Origin: Stromatinia cepivora
Lineage: Eukaryota > Ascomycota > Leotiomycetes > Helotiales > Sclerotiniaceae
Length of the DNA: 64,000 bases
Direction: 5' to 3'
Assembly: GCA_014898415.1 (NCBI GenBank)
Contig: RCTD01000013.1
Span: 620,001-684,000, forward strand
Made by a program: the position numbers and the translations under genes. Below, in pieces: positions 37,128 to 48,861 of the stretch. A model generated the notes under the pieces. That model was not told the origin of the DNA. It did not search any database and worked only from the letters and a program-made list of their open reading frames with translations. Each line of letters opens with the position of its first letter. The first letter of the stretch is position 1.

Positions 37128-38903
37128 ACGATGGAACAATGTGAGTACCGGAACCTAAAGATTCGATGCGGAATTGAAAACTGATGAGGTTGAAAGATTC
37201 TCCCGTAAAGAGAGAGGACCGATACTAAACCCTACCGAAATTGATCTAAGGTCTAGTACGGGAATGGTAGAAATAAATTCATCCACAATTGCTTAATAAA
37301 TGAACGGACAATTGTGAAATCTGTTGGCTCTCCTTTCTTTTCAATTGATAGTGTATGGGAATGTACATTCGGCGGTTACAGGCCGTTTAAACATTTGGTA
37401 GTGACAAATCAGGTTCTTTGCTTGGAAATTGGAAATCTATGGGTAAAAGATGGATGAATGAATGATGTGCTTGTTAGGCTTATGTGCTGTTATTAGTGCC
37501 ATATGGTAAAGTAGGAGTCTGAGTTTCCTGAGTGGTTTTATTAAAGATGGCATTTTATTTGATACCCACCAAAATCAGATACTAGTTACCTCTGTACTTA
37601 GGTCATATCTATAATCAAGCAGATGTCTTTGAGGCTTCAAAAGTCTCATGAAATATAACAATCAATTAATTCCTTATTAAACTTTTCTTTCAAATGTGCG
37701 ATTTATCTTTTCTCTTGGTAAGATAGTAAAAGAGTAGGTGTACTATCTATCCTTATCGGATTCTTTCTTTATATCCTTAGCTGAATATTTTAAGTCCGAT
37801 CTTCCGAGCCAGCCCAGCCAGCCCAGCCAGCCCAGCCAGCCCAAGCCCACCATCATAGGACAAGAAAAACAATTAATAGGTCAGAATGTTAACACACCAC
37901 TCGTTCAGTCAAGTCCCCCCCGTTCAACCTTATCTAACTACACCTGCACCCTAAAGCTCTTTTGTTTTAAGGGGTTTTAGTACATACATCCATAACATCC
38001 ATACATACATACATACACACATACATACATACGGATCAACTTCTTTCAACTTTTTACCTTTCTTGTTTATTCAATTATTAGATTTTTGATCTAATAATTT
38101 AAACATACTCAACACTCATTTGCTTTCTCTTCATTCCCTTTAGCATCGCTTCTCTTTCTCCCTTCTTTCTTTTCTTTTCTTTTCTTTTTTTTTTGGCGAC
38201 TGTCGTTGTTGTTGTTGTTGTTATTGTTGATACCCCAATCTCAATCACAGTGCTCCACAGCTAAATCGCACAGGATTCTTTTCCTTGAAATATTGGCTTC
38301 TATCGGCATCCATTCATACAGTGGTCTGTGGGTCAAGGGCAAAGTGTTTGATGTACTCGCAGCAACACCGAGGGAGGAAGTCAGTTTCAGCCTTTCGAAA
38401 CGATCGTTGAAAATTGACCAGGGGCGAATAGAGTTTTGCGACAGGAGTGTGGGCAGTTGTTGGGTTCTCCAGGTTGTTTCTGCTGGATTTACAGATTCAG
38501 TTACACCTTGACTTCAAAAGTGGTGCTGAAGAAATCCATATTTCCACTGGTAAGTGCGTCCAATCTTTGCCATCTCCCAAGCTTCCTCTTGAATATGCAA
38601 TATGGATCGTACGTACATTGGGGAAGTGATCCTGCCAGTGTCGCAGAATTCAGTACAAATTCATGCTAATCATTTATTTCGGTAGTGCGACTGAGTTTGG
38701 GATCTGTCAGGATAATACTAATATTGGATCGACTCCTCTCGACCTGGACCTACTCCCACACTGGACCGACTCTCCAACAATTGGCAAAGAGCATGATGTG
38801 AATGTTCACAATATCTGGAGACATTGATGATTACAACAAGACTTTGAAGTATTGGGACGGACAGAAGACAGTGCGACGAAAGTGCGAATAACGACAATCA
38901 ATC
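37128..38903. promoter_or_regulatory. Divergent intergenic region upstream of the formin
   Basis: A 1.8-kb gap between the membrane-protein start and the formin start. It contains a CAGCCCAGC tandem run (about 37805-37845), CATA repeats near 38000, CTTT-rich pyrimidine tracts at 38130-38190 and a GTT run near 38200. These are typical of fungal promoters and long leaders. No coding sequence or defined operator could be assigned. Confidence 0.5.
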
Positions 38904-41900
38904 ATGTCATCATCTGGCAAATCCTCCTTCTTTTCGAGGAACAAGAAGGATAAAAGAAATGCTAGTGACGAAGGACGACAACTTTCTTCTGCAGGTACAG
39001 GAAACAACGATGCAGCAAGTGGCAGAGGGTCGCAATCTTCAAGACATGCTAGAATGTCCTCTGTTGCCTCAGAAGATACTCCCGGATCGCCTGTTGCAGA
39101 CTTGACGGGGATTAATACGATGGCGGGTGTTATTACTTCGATTCCATACGATAGTGTAATGGCAGATGGTAGATCACCAATATCAGTGGATTATCTGCCC
39201 AGGAGTGATCAAATGCCATTAAGAAGGGAACCACTTCCACATCATTTGAATATGAATGGAATGGATTTTCATCAATACCCCGCTTCAGATACAGCATCTA
39301 CTAATGGCAGTTCACATCCCACAGGCCCGCGACCTCCACCGGTGGGAAGTAATGTAACAATGGCATCAACTGGAAATCGTACAACTCAATTACAACACTG
39401 GGGTCCTAATAGGACCAGTATTGCAAGCACGGTAAATGGAAGTCACAATTCAAGATACGATTCTTATTCTACAAACCAATCCTCGAACTATGGTGGTCGC
39501 GTATCCTTCGATCAACAAAGTGTGGATTCGATGACGGAAAGATCCAGCGTTCTTTCATCAGGGAGCTCCTCAAGAACGGTTTTGCCAGGTTCCTATTCGA
39601 ATACTTCGTTATCGCCGTCATATCAACCAGGAGCCGGAAAAGACACTCCACGCCTGACAAAATTACCTCAACATCTTAGTACAGGATATAGTTCCCCAAC
39701 GGTCGCTTCGCCGGATGGATTTAAACTCAACAAACCAAACGATGACAGAGTTATTGAAGAGCAATTCTTGTCATTGATGCAGAAACGAGGATGGCACAAT
39801 TTACCAGATCAAGCGCGCCGGCAAATGATGGCATATACACCAGCGAAGAAATGGACTCTGGTACATCAAGATCGCTTAACGGAATGGCAAGGTGAACAAA
39901 AGAGACGAACGAACGCCAAGCACACGGGTCAATATGGTTCTGCTATGGAAATGCTCCTCAACGCAGAGGAGGAAGGAACTCCGGAATGGTTTGTAAGGAA
40001 AGTCATGGATAATAGCATTTCGGCAAAGCAATTACAAAGTCTCGCAGTAAGCCTTCGAACGCAACCAATTGGCTGGGTTAAAACCTTTGTGGAATGTCAG
40101 GGTCAAGTTGCTTTAACTAATGTGCTCGGAAAAATTAACCGGCGACAAGCTCAGGGACCAACCGGGCCAGAAGGATCAATTAGTGACAAGGATTTGGATA
40201 GGGAATATGATATTTGCAAGTGTCTGAAGGCTTTGATGAACAACAAATTCGGTGCCGATGATGCCTTACAACATCAACAAGTCATTGTGGCTTTGGCTAC
40301 ATCCCTGGTATCTCCCAGGATCCCAACGAGAAGGGTTGCCAGTGAAGTCTTGACTTTCTTGTGTCATTGGGCAGATGGACAGGGTCATTTGAAGGTCGTT
40401 CAGGCTATGGACTATGTCAAAAATCAACAGGGTGAAAATGGACGTTTCGATGCATGGATGCGTGTTGTTGAAGTCACTGTTGATGGGCGAGGAAAGATGG
40501 GAAGTCTTGTGGGCGCTAGCGAGGAGGTTAGAAGTGGTGGTGCGGGCATGGAGAATTTACTCATGGAATATGCTTTGACGACTATGTTCTTGATTAACAT
40601 GATCGTTGATGCTCCTGAGAGGGATTTGCAACTCCGTGTTCATATTCGAGCTCAATTTACAGCATGCGGTATAAAACGGATTCTTACGAAGATGGAAGGC
40701 TTCCAATACGATGTTCTCGACAAGCAAATTGAAAGATTTCGTACAAATGAAGCGATTGATTATGAGGATCTTCTCGAGCGTGAGAATAGTAGCATAAAGG
40801 ATAGTATTGAAGGGGATATCAAAGATCTCACTGACCCGGCTCAAATTGTCGATGCTATTATGCAAAAGGTTCAAGGAAGTAGAACTCAAGATTACTTCGT
40901 CTCTGCATTGCAACATCTTCTACTCATCAGAGATAGCGACAGCGAGGAACGATTAAGAATGTTCCAGCTGGTTGATTCTATGCTTAGTTATGTCGCTATG
41001 GATAGGAGGCTTCCTGACATGGACTTAAAGCAGAGTCTCAATTTCACGGTACAGAGCCTTTTGGATAAATTGCACACAGATTCCGAAGCACGACAAGCAC
41101 TCGATGAAGCCCTTGAAGCTCGCCAAATTGCCGATTCGGCAATGGCCGAAAGGGATGAAATGAGAGCTAGAATTGAACTTGGTGCGGATGGACTTGTAGG
41201 AAAATTGCAAAAACAATTAGATGAACAAGCTCAAATTATCGAGGTCCAGCGAAGACAAATAGATGCACTAAAGGGCGAGATGGAAAATATTCAAACGGTT
41301 CGTGCTAAGGAAGCTCAAAGGAATGAGCTTGAAACCAGAGAATTGTACCTCATGCTCCGTGATGCACAAGATATCGCCGCATCCAATGCTTCAAAAGGTG
41401 GAGCTGGATTGGGCGAGACTGATCCTTCACATATGAAAGGTATTTTGGATCGTGAGAGACTTATGGATCGTCTCGAAATGCAAATTGAGAGACAAAAGAC
41501 CCAATATAAGCTTGAAGGTAGAGTATGGGGTGACGCAGCCGGTCCCTCTGATCGATTGAGAGCACTTCGTGAGGAAATGGACGGTGTAGATCGTGGATCG
41601 GGTGGAGGTCTTGGAGTTCCACCTGGAGACTACACTCACGGCATTCTTGGAAACGTAACGAGATCAACTAAGATACCCAGAAAACCAATTGGCGCCGAAG
41701 GTTTCTCTGAAGGTTCTGACATGGAAGACGAAGATGGAATGGTTTATGAAAAGCCTCGTGTAGTCAAGCTAAGAAGACCCAAGCAGTCCAAGGGTTACTT
41801 AGACGAGATGAGTTCTAAAGTCAAGCGCTATGATGCTAGCGATGATGAAGAGGATGATGGAATTACGACAGGACCTTCACACCCAAGTCTCGAGTCCGAC

Positions 41901-44232
41901 TCACCGAAAACTCCACGTGATGAGAATTCTTCAAAGGTCGATGGACCAAAAGTCGCAGGTTTCAATGGACCCCCTCCGCCACCTCCTCCACCTATGCCGG
42001 GACAAGGTCCTCCAGGATTCAATGGGCCGCCTCCTCCGCCTCCTCCGCCCCCTCCTCCAGGTATGAATGCACCAGTTGCCCCCGGATTTGGTGGGCCTCC
42101 ACCCCCTCCACCCCCTCCACCACCTCCTGGTATGCCTGGTATGCCTCCACCGCCACCTCCTCCACCGCCGCCTGGAATGCCTGGCAAGATGAGTGGACAC
42201 TTTTTAGCACAACCATCTTACAATGCTGCACCAACACTTGGTATGGGTTTTGCGAGATCGAAGAAAAAGCTCAAGGTCATTCATTGGGAGAAGGTCGATA
42301 CTCCTATGACAACGCATTGGGCTGCTCATACACCTACAGCAGCAGAAAAGGAAGCGAAGTATGCAGAACTTACTCGCAAGGGTGTTCTTGATGAAGTTGA
42401 AAAGTTGTTCTTGGCAAAGGAAATCAAACAAATTGGAAAGAGCAGCAAGGCCAAGCCAGATAAGAAACAGATCATTTCAAATGAACTTTCGAAAACATTC
42501 CGTGAGTCCAATGCAATATTCACAAAAGTCACAGCCAAGCTAACGCACCATAGAAATTTGCCTCTCAAAGTTTTCCGCATTAAGTCCAGATAAAATTGCA
42601 CAAATGATTATTCATTGCGACAAAGACGTCTTAGACAATCCTGTGGTGATGGAATTCTTGATAAGAGACGACATGTGCAATATCCCTGAAAATACTGCCA
42701 AGCTTATGGCGCCGTATAGCAAGGACTGGACTGGGCCTGATGCAAATAAGGAGAATCGAGAATCAGACCCGAACGAATTAACTCGCGAAGATCAAATCTA
42801 TCTACAGACAGCCTTCGAATTACGTCATTACTGGAAATCTAGAATAAGAGCACTTTCTCTTACTCGTACTTTCGAACAAGAATATGACGAGATTTCCGAG
42901 AAGCTCAAACAAGTTGTGGCTGTTTCCGAATCATTGAGAGACTCGGTTTCCTTGATGAATGTTTTGGGGTTGATTCTTGACATTGGTAATTATATGAACG
43001 ATTCCAACAAACAAGCGAGTGGCTTCAAATTGAGTTCCTTGGCACGATTAGGAATGGTCAAGGATGACAAGAATGAGTCAACATTTGCTGATCTGGTGGA
43101 ACGTATTGTCCGAACACAATATTCTGAATGGGAAGGCTTCACTGACGATATTGGTGGCGTTGTCACAGCACAAAAGCTGAATGTTGAACAATTACAACAA
43201 GATGCTAAACGATATATTGACAACGTCAAGAACGTTCAAATGTCACTTGACTCGGGTAATCTCAGTGACCCGAAAAAATTCCATCCACAGGATCGTGTTA
43301 GTCAAGTTGTTCAACGATCAATGAAGGATGCGAGAAGGAAGGCTGAACAGATGCAACTATTCTTGGAAGAGATGATTAGAACTTATGATGATATTATGGT
43401 CTTCTATGGTGAAGATTCTACTGACGAGAATGCAAGAAGAGAATTCTTCGCCAAGCTTGCTATTTTTGTAACCGAGTGGAAGAAATCGAAAGAAAAGAAC
43501 ATGATTCTGGAGGCCACACGCAAGCGCAACGAGGAATCGATGAAACGGAAGCGAGCACAGATAAACGTTGGAGCTACAGCATCTGCTGGACCACCTTCAC
43601 CAAGTTCCACAGGTGCTATGGACTCCTTACTTGAGAAATTACGAGCTGCCGCACCACAAGCTCGTGATCAAAGGGATCGAAGACGAAGAGCACGATTACA
43701 AAATCGTCATCAAGTTCGAGTTGCATCTGGTCAGAAAATTCCTGATCCGGATGAAATACCAGAGGCCGAAATAGGACTCAATAGTGTTGAATCAGTCAAA
43801 ACAGAAGGCTTATTAAGTCCTGATTTACCGCCACCGAAGGAGGTTGATAATGAGACCGATGATGTCGCTGATAGAGCAGCACAACTATTACAGGGAATGC
43901 GTGGAGCAGATGGTGCCGATGAAGGGGATGGAGATACTACTAGAAGGGATAGTGCTAGAAGATCAAGGCGAAGAAATAATGCAGAGGAGGAAAGAAATGA
44001 ACGAAGAAGACGTAGGCAAAAAGCTAGTAGCACATCTGAAGCTGGTACACCCGGTGCAGAAGAAGAAACGACTACCGAGGAAGTAAAAACGAAGGAAACC
44101 ACGATCCTTGTGCCAGGTTCACCATTATCGGAAGATGGTGATAAAATACTCACTCCTACGATGATTGTTAGTCCACCTGAAGTTACGGAAGCGGAGGGTT
44201 CCCCGCAAAACCCGATTGAGTTGGATGATTAA
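38904..44232 (+). CDS. sepA: Diaphanous-type formin (SepA/Bni1 family)
   Basis: Exons 38904-42501 and 42554-44232 give 1,758 residues. The 52-nt intron (GTGAGT, GCTAAC, CATAG) falls inside FH2; splicing restores the FQICLSKFSALSPDKIAQMI segment. Order: a Ser-rich disordered N-terminus; GTPase-binding/FH3 region from about residue 280 (EEQFLSLMQKRGWHNLP) to 660; coiled coil about 720-860; FH1 at about 1022-1093 with four to five polyproline runs separated by Gly; FH2 from about 1120 (LKVIHWEKVDTPM) to 1500; and a DAD at about 1555 (MDSLLEKL followed by RDRRRRARL). The DAD and the N-terminal region imply Rho-type autoinhibition. Formins of this class nucleate actin cables for hyphal tip growth, septation and polarity. 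All modules look intact, so the single ascomycete formin function is likely preserved. Confidence 0.96.
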
Positions 44233-45111
44233 AATGTGGATGCTGAATGTGGATTGTGAAGAGATGAGATGTGAAATGAGAATTAAGGCTTTTTAATGTC
44301 TAGTGCTTCAATGGAGGATCCTTTAATACTGGGATACTTCTTGTACCTTATTTTCTTGACTGGTATGGATGGGAGAAGGGGATGATGCCACAATGGCTTC
44401 GGGTGTGGATGGTTGGAAGGGGTATGGAAAGGGATGGTGGGGATGGATGGAATAGCGGAGGAAACGGAAGGGAAGATAAGGGAAGGATGGATGGAGGGGG
44501 AGTTAAGAGAATCCTCATTTCTGCATAGCGTGCGTGGTGAATGGTTATCGGTACTACCGTTTCTCTTTCTTTCTGTCTTTTTTTTATAGCTTGAAGATGA
44601 AGATTATTAAAGTCTGGATTTTGTGTCTGGGCGACTGGACGAATGGACGGAGGGGAAAGATTAGCGGATGAGAGAAGACCGTGATGGGGGGCGCTTGAAA
44701 ATGGAGTGCGGAGTTAGTGAGTGTGTGGATAGTGATGGGGGATGAAAGTATACATTACATTGTTCTAATTAATTACAATGAGATGAGATGAGTTGTGCAT
44801 ATATATATATATATCGCTTTTCTGCTTGGTTTTGTATGTGATTTCTCTTGGTGTATTGTATTGTGGAGGTTGGGGTGGATGGCAACCAGAAACCCTTCAA
44901 TTGTAAGCTTACTATTTATATTGCTTCGTATTAACAGAGTACTAGTTTCAGGCATAAATCCATAACGATCGTATTCAATCATCATTGCATCTGAAAGTTT
45001 TACGTGGTTGGAGTTTGGATTAAGTGAATTCGTTACGATCCATGGACCTGAAATCCCGTGACCTCGCTGTCCCCTGCACTACTTTCTTTCACCTTGTCTT
45101 TCCATGACCAA
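44233..45111. other. Intergenic, formin 3' flank
   Basis: G-rich GGATGG/GGAAGG-type sequence follows the formin stop, then ordinary sequence with a (TA)n run near 44802. No gene seen. Confidence 0.6.
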
Positions 45112-45157
45112 CTTTTATTTTCTCTCGACTTTCAAGTAACGCAACCTCGTTAGCAAC
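45112..45157 (+). repeat. Leader segment shared with 52247-52292
   Basis: Forty-six nt are identical to 52247-52292 except one A/G difference. Each lies upstream of a member of the same gene family (copy 1 here, copy 2 there), so it marks an ancestral duplication that included the promoter or leader. Confidence 0.85.
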
Positions 45158-45198
45158 GTCGAGAATTTTTACAGTTTTTGCAGCAATTGGTGTGTTTA

Positions 45199-45603
45199 GA
45201 AGGGTTCACCTGCCAACTGAACGGCCTAACCTAATTAGGTCACCGCCTTAATACAATCAGGGCTCAATAGTCTACCCGTCTTATCTGAGCTTAAGCCCAT
45301 ACCATTTTGAACCTAAGGTTTCTCGCTTAAACAAAGATGACCTGGTTGATCGGAGTAAAATAATTGGGTGAATGACCAAAGTGGATAACGTTACTCTCAA
45401 TTTTTGCCTTGTATTTCCGATACTCCCGTTTTGGCGAGGTTGATCGGGCTTAAGTGGGCTTAGGCTTAAGCTCAGTTAAGCTCAGTTAAGACGGTATATC
45501 AATTTGAAAGTATCCTAACAATGGAATTCTGCTGATGCATCGCCTAATTAGGGTTAGGCGTTCAGTTGGCCGTTGGTGTGTTCAGTTGGCGGGTGAACCT
45601 TTC
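45199..45603. mobile_element. MITE with TA target duplication (Tc1/mariner-like), 405 bp
   Basis: Terminal inverted repeats start GAAGGGTTCACCTGCCAACT at the left. The right end, read in reverse, starts GAAAGGTTCACCCGCCAACT. Both are flanked by TA (45197-45198 and 45604-45605). Subterminal CTAATTAGG and GCTTAAG/CTTAAGC motifs are also inverted. No transposase. It sits between the shared leader and the coding start of family copy 1, so it interrupted that 5' region. Confidence 0.75.
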
Positions 45604-45780
45604 TATTGTCTGATTGATTCGGAGGTTTTCCTTCTGCTAATCTTCATTACAATCAGCTCGTTCCAGGCAGGGAAGGGTTCAAGATGATCGTTGTTTCACA
45701 TCGGGAATCTCTCGGAATTCGATACTTCCTTAGTCCTCAGCTTTCATAAAACAACTGTAGGCTTTCTAACATTGCTCAGC

Positions 45781-46375
45781 ATGACTGTCATGTCTGGCGT
45801 AGCCGGAATAAAGGGTAAGGTCGAGGTACGCTTTAGAAGACTCCGGGCGGGTATTGCGGTGAGTACGTCAGACTCGGTCAGAGTAAAGCTATCAATGAGC
45901 CGGATTATGAAAGATATATTGCAGCGGAGCCTAGAACTCAATATTATGTCGTTGCCACGTTGAAGGAGGTCCCGCAGAAGAAATAACAGCAGCAGCCATC
46001 AATCTTCAGTTCGAAGATATTCGCAACAGTTTGCTCGATACCTCCGACGCCCGAGCTGCTGATATTGCTCCGCAAATGAAGAGCGGAGATCCCAATGTTA
46101 TCTCCCTTGATTCCAACGATGACATTATATTTGTATCCGAAACCAAGGTTCCCAAAGCTCAGAGATTTACCAGACCCAATCAAGCCATAAAGCAAGATAC
46201 AACAGAATCTGTAGATGAGGAATTGCAACAATTGAAAAAATTACAAAAGTTGAAGGAAGAAAAAGAAAATCTCAAGAGAGATATTGAGTTGTTGCAGAAG
46301 AAGCGAAAAATAGATGAGATCACGAAGAAGATTGAGGATGCAGAGGCGAAGGCGAAGAGAATCAAGACAGAGTAG
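45781..46375 (+). pseudogene. Family copy 1: internally deleted and frameshifted
   Basis: The ATG at 45781 begins MTVMSGVAGIKGKVEVRFRR, matching the N-terminal strand of copy 2 (DDVEVPIKRY). A frame change near 45860 leads to a YERYIAAEPRTQYYV segment that matches copy 2 (RYIVAEPGTTYYI). Immediately after, at about 45965, the frame jumps again. The central 200 or so residues present in copy 2 are missing. The tail is reached directly: NVISLDSNDDIIFVSETK, an IKQD motif, then a Lys/Glu-rich coiled coil ending RIKTE. The tail alone stays open from about 45970 to the stop at 46373. Probably a pseudogene, though the tail could still be expressed. Function unknown. Confidence 0.6.
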
Positions 46376-46609
46376 ATGGCTACTAGTCGATGTATAGTAT
46401 ACTGGGATATGAGTGTTTACTTCCGGGAGTTGGCATACAATGATGTATGAAGCTGTGGATACATGTATAAAGAGCAATTCTGTTTATTTGCCGTTGTATT
46501 CCGTGTATAATATTCTACTTTCTTAATTATCGAAGTAGCTTATATAACAATAAAATAGTAAAATCAATGTAATTTTCCAAAGCTAAATAAATAAAAATAT
46601 ATCTTCATA

Positions 46610-46815
46610 GAAGGATTCATTAGATAATTGAACATATTAATCAATTGAACATCTAAACCTAACTAGGCGAAACATTAGCAGAATTTCATTATTAGGGTGC
46701 TTTTGAATTGAATCTACAAATACAGATTATTGAATTCTGAATATGATAAGGTGGTGATCTAATTAGGCCAGATTGTTCAGTTGGTTAGAACGTTCAGCTG
46801 GCAGATGAATCCTTC
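46610..46815. mobile_element. Related MITE with TA target duplication, 206 bp
   Basis: GAAGGATTCAT is the terminus at both ends (46610 rightward, 46815 leftward), flanked by TA at 46608-46609 and 46816-46817. The inverted repeats extend about 57 bp each without gaps and include TTGAAC/CTGAAC and CCTAAYTAGG motifs shared with the 405-bp element. It is thus a second, shorter member of the same family. Confidence 0.75.
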
Positions 46816-46915
46816 TAAGATTCCAAAGAATGTTCCTAAAAATTCGATTTATCTTCTTCAGTTCACCATTATTGCTTTTGAAAATCGTAATGTTGGCAGT
46901 TCATAACCTTAATAT

Positions 46916-47337
46916 CAGGGCTGGGCACCCGTACCCTACCCAGAGTATTTGGCCTCTGTAGGGTGGTTACCCTACCCTATGAAGATTTTGTAGCGGGCAT
47001 CGGGTTACCCAAGGGTATAGATTATATGGTTGTATATTATTCTTGGATCATATGATTACATTATTGGATTTGTCGAGGTTAGAGCACTAGTATACGCAGT
47101 AGAACCTTATCGGCTTAGTTATTGAGGTTATTGATCTGGCCTATATAATGCTTGCTTATTCAGCATAATCCCTGACAGGATTATATACTTCTCCCCCAAA
47201 TATACTTATCACATTACGAATACCCGGTACCCAGAGATATTTTACAGGGTATTGCTCTACCCTATATAACAGGGTGGTACTCTTTGAAAAAATACCTCGG
47301 GTGAACCCGGGTCTACCCTACCCTGTGCCCAGCCCTG
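46916..47337. mobile_element. hAT-like MITE, 422 bp
   Basis: A perfect 13-bp terminal inverted repeat: CAGGGCTGGGCAC at 46916-46928 and GTGCCCAGCCCTG at 47325-47337. CAGGG...CCCTG ends are typical of hAT-superfamily elements. The interior is non-coding and full of ACCCTACCC/GGGTAGGG motifs. Flanks read AACCTTAATAT on the left and AACCTTATTAG on the right, close to but not an exact 8-bp target duplication. Confidence 0.75.
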
Positions 47338-48200
47338 AACCTTATTAGCCTTAAAATAACCGAAGCCCCAAGATGTCGAATGGAAGAATTTTAGTAAGTT
47401 AGCCCTCAATATATCAATCTGAAATTGAGAAGGAAAATATCTGTTCTTGTAAAAAGCACTGTCGGCGAAGTATGAGAGATTTAATATTTCATATCAAGAA
47501 TCACGTCTAATTGAGTCAGTTTTTATCTAGATACATTTTTCGATGTCGATCTAGAGAGAATCAAACACTATGCCTTCCTTCAAGAAGGCTGAGGTAAATG
47601 CATTATTGTGCAGGTTATGCAAGAGAAACCATCGCTCTCGAAAAGGAGCAGTGTGATGAGAAATGAAAAGTAAAGGTGACAGGGGTAAAATCGAGATCTA
47701 AAGGGTGTAGGTGGAGCAGGGATGGTATCATGTTATGGGATGCGAGGCGAACGATTTGCTACGGATAAGTTTTCAGACTGGATGCAGGGCTCGTTGAGAT
47801 TGCATAGTCTATTGCATAAAAAGAGCCGTTTGAGTCTCGGAAAACCCTCTACCATCTTCCACATCTTCTCAACCTCTTACCCTACCACCCTCACGGTTGT
47901 ATAATGCGTATACTGCCACTTTAAGTCATTTGCCGTGCAAACAAGGTAATGTATGCACCCACGGCACTTGTTCGAAGTAACCTTAATGACATCTAAACAA
48001 GCAATCGATCAAACCAAAAAATTATAGCTTTCTCAATCCATAGCCTTTCACGCATGATCCGATGCTGTTGGGTTGAGATGTTGACAATCCTTTTTCCTAT
48101 CTTCTGCCCATGTATAAGTAGATTCGCCGCTGATATATTGATAAATTAACCTTCCTTTGTCTTTCGCTTGTCGCATTCACATCTACCTTGAATTGTCAGG
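47338..48200. other. Intergenic
   Basis: No gene seen. The right part is the 5' flank of the small gene at 48201, with AT-rich and pyrimidine-rich stretches. Confidence 0.5.
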
Positions 48201-48861
48201 ATGCTCCTTTCCACGTCTGATCTTGGTGTGCATACTGAAACGATCATCCCAGGGTCTCCCCACAATTCTACAGACGACCTGGTGAGTTACACTAATCGAC
48301 TACATTCTCTTGTATGCTAACATTATATCGTAGGTTGGGGTGATCCGGACTGTCTCTTTTCGTAGATGTAGCCACCCAAAATCGCCGCAGATCTGGGGAG
48401 ATCAAGACTTCCAAATCAGCTCTTTCACACATCCAAATATTGTAGAATTACAATTTTGTGGCCAGTATTTCAATATTACCACAGAATCATTAGGGGCTAC
48501 TTGGGCAGGGCGGTTTATACTTTATCGTCATGGTTATTGGTCTCCATTACTCCAGGGAATGTTTAAGAAGAATGATACGCCGTTTCGACTAGAAAAAGCC
48601 CCGACTGGGTATTTGGTCGAGGGAAGTTGCTGTGTTCATAGCTGTCACATCTGCCACAACTTCGATGACGAGCTCAAGGGGAGCTGGGAAGGCAGGATGC
48701 TTCTTGCAGAACATGATGGAGAGTGGAAGGAATTTATGGAGTATCTAAAGATGTTGTCACTGAGGAAGTTTAATAGACTTGTTGAGTATATAAAGATGAG
48801 GTTACGGAGAAGAGCTAACAGTGCTGCTGCTGCTGCTGAGGCGCCATGGAATCATGTCTAA
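48201..48861 (+). CDS. Hypothetical protein, 202 residues
   Basis: Exons 48201-48281 and 48334-48861 are joined in phase 0 over a 52-nt intron (GTGAGT; TGCTAAC; TCGTAG). The start MLLSTSDLGV is the first ATG. The chain has a central part with aromatic residues and a cluster SCCVHSCHICHN (about residues 124-135) that could bind metal, then a basic C-terminal helix (LVEYIKMRLRRRA) and an alanine run. There is no signal peptide and no known domain I can name. Coding character is good: balanced composition, clean splice sites and an uninterrupted frame. It lies among transposons and decayed paralogs, so it may be lineage-specific. Confidence 0.65.

Noticed and set aside
41828..42237. Minus-strand Gly- or Trp/Arg-rich frames opposite the formin FH1 region
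   Set aside because: Antisense of polyproline codons; no independent support.
42604..44232. Separate second gene starting MIIHCDKDVLDN after the formin N-terminal frame
   Set aside because: The stop between the two frames lies just past a 52-nt intron with GTGAGT, GCTAAC and CATAG; splicing restores a continuous FH2 domain.
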